Source: Eggerthellaceae bacterium UBA5808
GTDB lineage: Bacteria; Actinomycetota; Coriobacteriia; Coriobacteriales; Eggerthellaceae
Direction of reading: 5' to 3'
DNA length: 7,025 bases
NCBI GenBank assembly: GCA_002417975.1
Contig: DIDE01000063.1
Span: forward strand, 1 to 7,025
Shown here: positions 6,701-7,025 of the stretch, piece after piece
Layout of the letters: each line of letters starts with the position of its first letter
Position numbering within the stretch: the first letter of the stretch is position 1
The notes under the pieces: generated by a model
Database searches by the model: none
Seen by the model: the letters and a program-made list of their open reading frames with translations, nothing else
What the model was told of the DNA's origin: nothing
Translations under genes and position numbers: made by a program

Positions 6701-7025
6701 GACTCAAAATCAGTCAAATCCTTACGTAAAGAATCAGAAATCGCCGTTCCAGCACTCAATGTTAACGGATGAAACGACACACCACCGACGGGAGGTAATG
6801 TTCTTAAAAGAGCGCGAGCAGACGCAACTACAATACAACTTCGCCCTGTCGCAAGAGCATCAAGTGCTTCCATACGCTGCGCAACCTGAACGGGATCAGG
6901 ATCAATTTGACCAAAGGGAATATCACGACGCTCAGGAAAGCGAAGTACCTGTTCCTCGCCTACATAAGCAGCAACATTACGAGCAAAATCTTGAGCACTT
7001 TCTTCCCCAGCTATGACAACAAGTG
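3724..7025 (-). CDS. mfd: Transcription-repair coupling factor Mfd, N-terminus cut by window edge
   Basis: Mfd is an ATP-driven DNA translocase that pushes stalled RNA polymerase off DNA and recruits UvrA for nucleotide excision repair. The minus-strand frame is open from the right edge to the stop at 3724-3726, giving 1099 residues; E. coli Mfd has 1148, so roughly 50-90 residues are missing. Numbering from the first visible codon (7021-7023): residues 1 to about 300 form the UvrB-like region (for example RFPERRDIPFG near the start and FCVRGGTIDVYP at about 130-140). About 424-490 is the CarD-like RNA-polymerase-interacting domain (KPGDYVVHAAHG). The translocase motor follows, with Walker A GDVGFGKT at 581-588, DEEQ at 682-685, SATPIPRT from 708 and GRVGRG at 854-859. 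The TRCF C-terminal domain begins near 966. All major motifs are intact; the segment before motif VI reads QLKGRVGR where QLRGRVGR is usual, a conservative change. The internal Met at 6873 is not the start, because homologous sequence continues upstream of it. Promoter lies outside the window. Confidence 0.97.
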   Translation of the reverse strand, partial: LVVIAGEESAQDFARNVAAYVGEEQVLRFPERRDIPFGQIDPDPVQVAQRMEALDALATGRSCIVVASARALLRTLPPVGGVSFHPLTLSAGTAISDSLRKDLTDFESIPRVLESCGYENAGELEGPGTFCVRGGTIDVYPGNLSYPVRIDCFGDDVDEIKRIVPSTGQTIATLDTVSIAPIREFALSKRAILRAQKTLYNPAKTNPVLRELLDRIEGDVIPRDVDALLPYLFEKTCTLGSYLNEECLTVLLEPRSLIDDAQRAYDDIVARCKETKCSPTGLYALPQDIDFGDEQQCTYMSIMRIGGAVDADLPVKRTNVAGGGDKLIGRLRSLVDADYTVVFSASNYRARQDLKLSFVDQGLPINEVLEGVPHKGRLKRGVVTIVDVDIPLGIIIPKARIALISVADTQGAGTVRTSRHIDITQVTFPYKPGDYVVHAAHGVALFKDIVRQELGGVARDYLLLEYADQDKLYVPVEQLDRVTRYVGPEGSSPRLTRLNTSDWSRAMGKARRASKKLAFDLVDVYTRRAATKGYRYEPDTPWQREMEEAFPYQETPDQLAAIADVKADMQSSRPMDRLICGDVGFGKTEVALRAAFKATQDKKQVMVLCPTTILAQQHYTTFRDRFDPFGVKVEVLSRFRTPAQTTAALDGFADGSVQVLIGTHRLLSRDVNPSDLGLVIIDEEQRFGVGHKEQLKNLRESIDVLTLSATPIPRTMQMSLSGVRDMSLILTPPDDRQPVEVHVGEWDPDVVSGAIRRELARKGQVYYVSNRVRSIEDAVKRVGQAAGEARIGVAHGQMSKEALESVMEDFSAGELDVLVATTIIESGIDNPHTNTLIIEDAQRLGLAQMYQLKGRVGRGAVQAYAYFMFPEHTQLTEDATARLTAIDENQDLGSGMRIAMRDLEIRGAGSMLGAEQSGNMSAVGFDLFAQMLAQAVNATREGTVASNDLIPAALSDITVNIPVNAFIPEEYIPGADERVLIYRKVASADMVDAVDALRDETRKAYGPMPEATENYFMRARIKACASQMKIDTLTVISGKLTIYPIDRPTGDLRSALKRSKARYIPSRKKLQIPLKYFALPEDGSLLDAVFSLLEDLKRD

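Overview
The window looks like ordinary chromosome from a low-to-moderate-GC Gram-positive anaerobe. The best guess is a member of the Coriobacteriia (Atopobium/Olsenella/Cryptobacterium-like). This rests on the protein flavour (a GluRS and Mfd of actinobacterial type, a multi-cluster ferredoxin with anaerobe character, a DUF1461 membrane protein) and on base composition near the middle of the range by eye. No rRNA or database comparison supports it, so it is inference.

Layout: positions 1-3737 hold four plus-strand genes packed like one operon. They are the 3' end of a DUF1461/TIGR01906-type membrane protein (stop at 293-295), glutamyl-tRNA synthetase gltX (306-1802), a multi-cluster iron-sulfur protein (1795-3240, start codon overlapping the end of gltX) and a PaaI-type hotdog thioesterase (3255-3737). 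The three complete genes each have a Shine-Dalgarno site in or beside the preceding stop region. From 3724 to the right edge the minus strand carries mfd, the transcription-repair coupling factor. It is complete at its C-terminus and cut at its N-terminus by the window edge. The thioesterase and mfd converge and overlap tail to tail by 14 bp. No gene-free stretch longer than a few tens of bases exists, and no tRNA, rRNA, mobile element or CRISPR array was seen.

Functionally, gltX (charging tRNA-Glu) and mfd (removing stalled RNA polymerase and recruiting excision repair) are housekeeping genes. The ferredoxin-like protein and the thioesterase are accessory passengers of the gltX operon. Their substrates and partners cannot be read from the window. 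The most notable points are the paired cysteine-motif layout of the iron-sulfur protein, a perfect 14-bp inverted repeat inside its 5' coding region, and the terminator-less convergent gene overlap. I see no convincing new defence, mobile or RNA system here.
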